Source: Maridesulfovibrio sp050916235 (lineage in GTDB: Bacteria; Desulfobacterota; Desulfovibrionia; Desulfovibrionales; Desulfovibrionaceae). Taken from it: a stretch of 64,000 nt of DNA. The notes under the pieces are model-generated. The model searched no databases, was not told the DNA's origin, and saw only the letters and a program-made list of their open reading frames with translations. Positions 59,995-64,000 of this stretch are shown here, in pieces. Each line of letters starts with the position of its first letter. Positions within the stretch are counted from its first letter, which is position 1. The DNA lies in NCBI RefSeq assembly GCF_050916235.1, contig NZ_CP104854.1:3534001-3598000 (forward strand), in the 5' to 3' direction. The translations under genes and the position numbers were made by a program.

Positions 59995-61008
59995 GTGAAG
60001 AAATTGCTGTTAGCCATAATCGCGGTGATGCTTTTTGCAGGCTCCGCCCTGGCAGGGGACAAGATTGTCGAGGTTGTGAATCCTGACGAGGTCTTCCAGA
60101 AAGGCTATATTCAGGTAATCGGCGAGTCCGAGGCCGGACAGAGCCGCTACCGCGCAAAACGCGCTGCCGAAGTAGTAGCCCAGAGAAGGCTGCTTGAAAT
60201 CTTTCAGGGACTGCGCCTTTCCGGCCAGACCACCGTCCGTGACGGAATGCTCACCAACGAGAACATCAAGACCACCGTTGAAGGTACCCTGCGCGGTGCT
60301 GTTCCCTGCGGAGAAGCTTTTGACCGTACCGAAGGTTATGCACGCGTATGCCTGCGCCTGAACCTGCACGGGCACGATTCCGTTTACTCCGCTTTCGAGG
60401 ATATCATCCTCAAGAGCCCGCAGGAGCTGAAGGTTCGTGATATTCCCGCCTTTAAGCCCGATGCGGACAAGCTGCCCGCAGTGCTGCCCCTGCCCGTGGA
60501 AACAAAGCCCGAAGTTCAGGTCGCTGCTCCCGCGGATGAAGACAAGCCTGCTGCAGTAGTCGAAGAAAAGCCTGCCGCAGTGGTGGAAGAGCAGGTTGCC
60601 GTAGTTGAAGAAAAGCCCCTGCCCACCACCGAGGAAGCAGCCAGCAAGATTCAGGAAGCTGTAAAGACTCCCATCGACGGAATCATTGTTGACGTGCGTG
60701 ACTTCGACTTCAAGCCCGCTCTGGTCAACCGCATCCTGACCGAGAACAATGAAGTTCTCTTCGATCCTTCCAAGGTTCTCAATCAGGTTCTCATTGAACG
60801 CGGTTGCGGCGGCTACACCACCGATCTCCAGAAGGCACGCGCTCTGCTGGAATCCTGGGGTTCCAAGTCTCCCGTAGTTCTCAAGGGCCGTACCGTGCAG
60901 AACGTGACCGACGCCGTGGTCAGCACTGATGACGCTGCCGCTGTGTTCGCATACGACCAGCAGTACAACCTGCTTGCGCAGGCTCGTGTAGTTTTTGTTC
61001 TTAAGTAA
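59995..61008 (+). CDS. Exported LPP20-like protein with C-terminal domain
   Basis: 337 residues. Start GTG at 59995 follows GGAGGATAAC; signal peptide 1-20 (KKLLLAIIAVMLFAGSALA). The N-terminal domain (~25-130) has SEAGQSRYRAKRAAEVVAQRRLLEIFQGL, TVEGTLRGAV and YARVCLRLNL blocks typical of LPP20-family proteins. A Pro/Glu/Val-rich linker (VVEEKPAAVVEE repeats, ~165-205) leads to a C-terminal domain (~215-337) with IIVDVRDFDFKPALVNRIL and GRTVQNVTDAVVS. Linker type suggests flexible extension across the periplasm. 16 bases after the TPR/SLH gene. Confidence 0.78.
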   Translation: MKKLLLAIIAVMLFAGSALAGDKIVEVVNPDEVFQKGYIQVIGESEAGQSRYRAKRAAEVVAQRRLLEIFQGLRLSGQTTVRDGMLTNENIKTTVEGTLRGAVPCGEAFDRTEGYARVCLRLNLHGHDSVYSAFEDIILKSPQELKVRDIPAFKPDADKLPAVLPLPVETKPEVQVAAPADEDKPAAVVEEKPAAVVEEQVAVVEEKPLPTTEEAASKIQEAVKTPIDGIIVDVRDFDFKPALVNRILTENNEVLFDPSKVLNQVLIERGCGGYTTDLQKARALLESWGSKSPVVLKGRTVQNVTDAVVSTDDAAAVFAYDQQYNLLAQARVVFVLK

Positions 61009-61016
61009 TATCTGAT

Positions 61017-61103
61017 GCCTCCGGCGGCCGGGGAAGGGATACTTTTAAAAAAGTATCCCTTCCCCGGACCCCATCCCTTCAAAACTTTTTAATAGGCTTC
61101 GCG
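61017..61103 (+). repeat. Type-I intergenic hairpin repeat, copy 2
   Basis: GCCTCCGGCGGCC, a long hairpin (61028-61067), C-rich stretch, AAAACTTTTT and AGGCTTCGCG. Same block order as at 2471-2563. Confidence 0.8.
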
Positions 61104-61351
61104 TCTGCTGATGGTAAGCCTGCTGAAGAATGAATTTTTTCCCTGTGTAGTCTTGCACGGGGTATGATTATTTAGACTGGGGTATTTTTGAAGCTGGATA
61201 GATGAGCAGTAACGTAAGATTTTCTTCGTGCTTTAAGTTTCTCCGGCTGATCAAGTTTTTTTGAAGTCCTGCTGTTGAGCAAAAAAGAGTTTTCCGGTTT
61301 GTTTTATCACGGGGAATGATTTTTGAAATTTTAGTATAAATTTAACGCCCC

Positions 61352-61448
61352 CGGTGGCGAAGCCCCGATGAAAGTTTTTGAAGGGGAAGGGGTCTGGGGA
61401 AGGGGAAACTTTTGCAAAAGTTTCCCCTTCCCCAGCCGCCGGAGGCAC
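61352..61448 (-). repeat. Type-I intergenic hairpin repeat, copy 3 (inverted)
   Basis: Reverse complement of the type-I pattern, with its hairpin at 61394-61435 (CTGGGGAAGGGGAAACTTTT and its complement). It ends just before the start of the AsmA-like gene. Confidence 0.8.
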
Positions 61449-61465
61449 CCAAAAGGCGGTGTGCA

Positions 61466-63637
61466 GTGTTGCGTAAAAAGGGAATTCTTATTGCAGGGTT
61501 GATTGCATCGGTACTTATGATCGGTTCCGGTGTGCTGATAAGGATTTACTTTGCCGAAGCGGCTCAGAAGCTTCTGTCCGAAATGACCGACATGGGCGTG
61601 GTTATGGAGGATATTGAATTTCGCTATTCCCCGCTGCCTTCCCTGCGCATCCATAATCTTCAGGTCCAGACCGGGCCGGATACCGTCCGTGTTCCGCTGC
61701 TGGAGATTTATCCAGACATTCCAAGCCTGCTTTCAGGCGAGATCAAGCTCAAGCATGTTGTGCTGAATGACCCGGATTTGAGGGCTGCGGCACATCGCGA
61801 ATCCGGAGAATCTTCGGGAACGGTGCAGCTTCCTGCTGTTTTTCCGGACAGGCTGGACGTTGTTTCGGGCCGTGTACAGCTTACCAACGGCTATGAGGCC
61901 GCGCCGCTGACTGTTTCCGCCAGCATGGAGAAGGAAAATCAGGGCTTTGCCTTCAATGTGCGCAGTGCAACTATTGCGGAGCTTGGGTTCAAATTTTCCG
62001 GGCGGCTGGACATGGCTTCTACATCGCCGCTCAAACTGGACCTGCAGGCCACGGAATGCGCCATTGACCCGGCTTCGTTCCTCGGTTTTCTGACCGGGTT
62101 CGGTTACATGGCCAACAACACCATCCCCGAACTCGCCGATGCCGGTAAGTTTGAGACAAAGAATCTCGACTTCAGTGTGGACAGTGGAGCCGGAACCATG
62201 GCCCTGAAGGCCGGGGAGCTGATGCTCGATACCACCAGCGGCAAGAACCTTTCTTTGCGTATGGGGCAGGGCGGTTCCATGGAAATTTCCCTTGATGAGG
62301 CACAGCTCGATGCCGGACAGCTTTTTGCAATGGCAGGCAAGAGCGAACGCGGCCGCAACGCCACCATGAACCTGTGTCAGTCCGCCAAGCTCAAGTCCAT
62401 AGAGCCCAAGGGAACCCTGATTATCAAGTCCCTCTCGCTTTTCGCGCCGGGTGGCAAGTCGTCGAAGCTTTCAGGCAAGATGACTGTATCCGGCAAGGAC
62501 CTTGTGCTGGTCCTTGAATCCATTGAGGGCAGGAAGCAGGAACTTTCCATTTCCGACATTGACGCCGATGTTGAACTGAAGGACGGCAAGCCCGTTGTTT
62601 CGGTGCGCAAGTTCAATCTGGCTTCCGCGACCGGAGGCAATCTCAACATGCAGGCCTCACTCGGCTTTCCATTTGATATGCGCGATGTCCGTTTCAAGGC
62701 CGAAGCGAGCGATTTTTCACTTTTTGACTACCTGATAACCTGCGAGGCTGAAAAAAAAAATCCTTTTCAGACCCAGTTTGATACCCGGCTGACCTATAAA
62801 GACACCGCAGTTGCAGCTTCCGGCAAGTTCAACAATCCCCGGACCCATTCCGGTACTTATGAGGCACAGTTGAAATCCTTGAGCATTCGCAAGGCCGGGG
62901 GCGAAAAGGTGCTGGGCGATCAGTCCGCACAGCAGGCCGCTCAGGCGGAACCTTTCGATTTCGGCCCGCTGCTCGGCAGGACTTTGAGCGGCAAGGCCTC
63001 CATCCGCAGTTTCTATTACAACGACTGGCCGTTCAGCGATGTGGCCATTTATCTTCAGGGCGGCAAGTCGCGGGCTGTAATCAAGGCCAGCGGCAGACTT
63101 TTCCATCTCAATCTCACCGCCGACGTGGTTTTGGCTCAGGACCAGCTGGCAGCGCAGTGCAACGTGAAAGGGCGCGGCACAAGTCTGCCGAGCCTTATTG
63201 CCTGTTTTGCCAAGGACCTGTCCGTGTCGTTGCGCGGGCAGATTTTCATGAACGCCAACGTCTTTGTTCAGGGCGGCAGCCCTGCGGCACTGGCTGAATC
63301 GGTGCGTGGTGATGCCACGGTCAAGGTCGACAGGCTCCAGATTTTCAATCTTGCCAACCTTGATCCGCGGCTTGGATTTTTCATCGACCTGCTGGATGCG
63401 GTTTCCATGAGCCCGCACGCGGGTGAAGGTTTGAGCTTTGATACGGCCAATCTGCGCGCTGTGATGGATGGCCGGAAGTTGCTTATCAATTCCTTCAATT
63501 TCAACGGCAGGCTGTTGCAGGCCTGGGGCGGGGGTATGTATTCACTGCAGGACAAGCACCTGAAGCTGGACGGGGAAGTCCGTTCCGTGCTCGGGACAGT
63601 GAATTCATTTAATGTGGACCGTAAACTGAAGTCGTAA
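61466..63637 (+). CDS. AsmA-like large periplasmic protein
   Basis: 723 residues. Start GTG at 61466 is preceded by AGGCGG; a TTG at 61412 lies inside the repeat hairpin and is rejected. One N-terminal TM (ILIAGLIASVLMIGSGVLIRIYF) anchors the protein in the inner membrane. The rest is beta-rich with repeated strand patterns (SLRIHNLQVQTGPDTVRVPLLEIY, SGEIKLKHVVLNDPDLRA) and an AsmA-like C-terminus (VRGDATVKVDRLQIFNLANL, LSFDTANLRAVMDGRKLLIN, LDGEVRSVLGTVNSF). AsmA/TamB-type proteins bridge the periplasm and move lipids between membranes. It fits an envelope-assembly operon. Confidence 0.83.
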   Translation: MLRKKGILIAGLIASVLMIGSGVLIRIYFAEAAQKLLSEMTDMGVVMEDIEFRYSPLPSLRIHNLQVQTGPDTVRVPLLEIYPDIPSLLSGEIKLKHVVLNDPDLRAAAHRESGESSGTVQLPAVFPDRLDVVSGRVQLTNGYEAAPLTVSASMEKENQGFAFNVRSATIAELGFKFSGRLDMASTSPLKLDLQATECAIDPASFLGFLTGFGYMANNTIPELADAGKFETKNLDFSVDSGAGTMALKAGELMLDTTSGKNLSLRMGQGGSMEISLDEAQLDAGQLFAMAGKSERGRNATMNLCQSAKLKSIEPKGTLIIKSLSLFAPGGKSSKLSGKMTVSGKDLVLVLESIEGRKQELSISDIDADVELKDGKPVVSVRKFNLASATGGNLNMQASLGFPFDMRDVRFKAEASDFSLFDYLITCEAEKKNPFQTQFDTRLTYKDTAVAASGKFNNPRTHSGTYEAQLKSLSIRKAGGEKVLGDQSAQQAAQAEPFDFGPLLGRTLSGKASIRSFYYNDWPFSDVAIYLQGGKSRAVIKASGRLFHLNLTADVVLAQDQLAAQCNVKGRGTSLPSLIACFAKDLSVSLRGQIFMNANVFVQGGSPAALAESVRGDATVKVDRLQIFNLANLDPRLGFFIDLLDAVSMSPHAGEGLSFDTANLRAVMDGRKLLINSFNFNGRLLQAWGGGMYSLQDKHLKLDGEVRSVLGTVNSFNVDRKLKS

Positions 63638-63640
63638 GCC

Positions 63641-64000
63641 ATGAACAGAAAGTACAGAATTTTTATCATCCTGCCGTTGCTGCTGGGGTTGATCGGCCTT
63701 GGCGGATGCCTTGGCAAGAGAACGCCGCAGGCCGTGCAGTACACAGAGGCCGAGGCCATTCCTTATCGTATTGCCGTACTTCCGGCGGAGTATGTTGTAC
63801 ATGACAGTAATTCCACGGAGCACAAGTCCGTGCTGGTCATGGATGAGGACCGCCATTTTGTTGCCGATATCGCCCGTGCCGCCATCACCAACCAGCTTGC
63901 CGGGAAGGGGTTCATGCCGCTCCAGAAAAGCGTGGTGGACAACACCCTTGCCGGGCTTGGCCGTGACGAGGGCTGGCGCAAGCTGGGTGATGCCGAGCTG
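63641..64000 (+). CDS. Lipoprotein, GNA1162/DUF799-like, truncated by window end
   Basis: At least 120 residues; the frame is open at the window edge. A lipobox (GLIGLGGCLG) follows MNRKYRIFIILPLLL. The mature part begins RIAVLPAEYVVHDSN and later ITNQLAGKGFMPLQKSVVDNTLAGLGRDEGWRKLG, which resembles the GNA1162/DUF799 outer-membrane lipoproteins (VLP start, VDxTLxxxG). Starts three bases after the AsmA-like stop, so it belongs to the same operon. Confidence 0.65.
   Translation, partial: MNRKYRIFIILPLLLGLIGLGGCLGKRTPQAVQYTEAEAIPYRIAVLPAEYVVHDSNSTEHKSVLVMDEDRHFVADIARAAITNQLAGKGFMPLQKSVVDNTLAGLGRDEGWRKLGDAEL

Larger units (their letters stand above)
61009..61465. other. Intergenic region with two inverted type-I repeats
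   Basis: About 450 bases inside the operon. Two type-I repeats point toward each other (61017-61103 and 61352-61448). No gene between them. Confidence 0.65.

Noticed and set aside
58767..60062. 431-codon antisense frame
   Set aside because: Shadow of the TPR/SLH lipoprotein gene, which has a ribosome-binding site and lipobox.

Overview
The window looks like the chromosome of a Gram-negative, motile, marine sulfate reducer of the Desulfovibrionaceae type (Desulfovibrio / Maridesulfovibrio). This is an inference from gene content: an NhaB sodium/proton antiporter, a beta-alpha fused ADP-forming acyl-CoA synthetase, chemoreceptors, c-di-GMP enzymes, a [2Fe-2S] Bfd-like mini-protein, many outer-membrane/periplasmic proteins, and dispersed intergenic hairpin repeats opening with CTCCGGCGGCC. 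No rRNA, tRNA, CRISPR array or intact insertion sequence was seen. Coding sequence is mostly moderately GC-rich; the AT-rich stretches are the TAXI/DUF2491/PspA operon (about 14.3-17.7 kb) and the two Rhs toxin/immunity regions (about 31.7-32.9 kb and 38.3-40.6 kb), which suggests acquisition.

Layout. 0-4.2 kb: two tandem S41 (CtpA-like) proteases, the first carrying a C-terminal caspase-like domain. 4.4-7.3 kb: flavodoxin-fold reductase, ankyrin protein, methyltransferase, ZIP metal transporter. 7.7-9.5 kb: two paralogous ~72-residue membrane proteins with nearly superimposable promoters, separated by a small beta-rich protein. 9.6-13.8 kb: sensory diguanylate cyclase and ADP-forming acyl-CoA synthetase. 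14.0-17.6 kb: a relic of an rhs gene start, then a TAXI-like protein / DUF2491 / PspA-like operon. 18.0-31.5 kb: lipoprotein, chemoreceptor, Bfd-like protein, amino-acid ABC transporter with fused parts, surface beta-propeller, HD-GYP protein, aspartoacylase-like and GNAT-nitrilase pair, MscS channel. 31.7-35.0 kb and 38.3-42.1 kb: two compact Rhs polymorphic-toxin loci with immunity candidates, orphan toxin tips and broken core fragments, separated by a DUF2087 protein and nhaB. 42.7-56 kb: coiled-coil protein, periplasmic asparaginase, porin, PTS-EIIC/EAL fusion, keto-acid decarboxylase with a chemoreceptor, STAS, YajQ, SBP3 and others. 56.6-64 kb: a six-gene envelope operon (secreted protein, FlgT-like, TPR/SLH lipoprotein, LPP20-like, AsmA-like, truncated lipoprotein).

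How the genes work together. Signalling recurs: a GGDEF cyclase, an HD-GYP phosphodiesterase, an EAL protein fused to a sugar-transporter domain, a YajQ nucleotide-binding protein and two chemoreceptors. Interbacterial competition is represented by the Rhs loci, where toxin tips have been swapped and displaced by recombination in the shared core; a structured leader is shared by both genes and by the relic near 14.1 kb. The last operon and the S41 proteases point to envelope assembly and maintenance. Most promising for new biology: the Rhs loci with their conserved leader, the paired small membrane proteins with identical promoter architecture, the S41-caspase fusion, and the terminal envelope operon.
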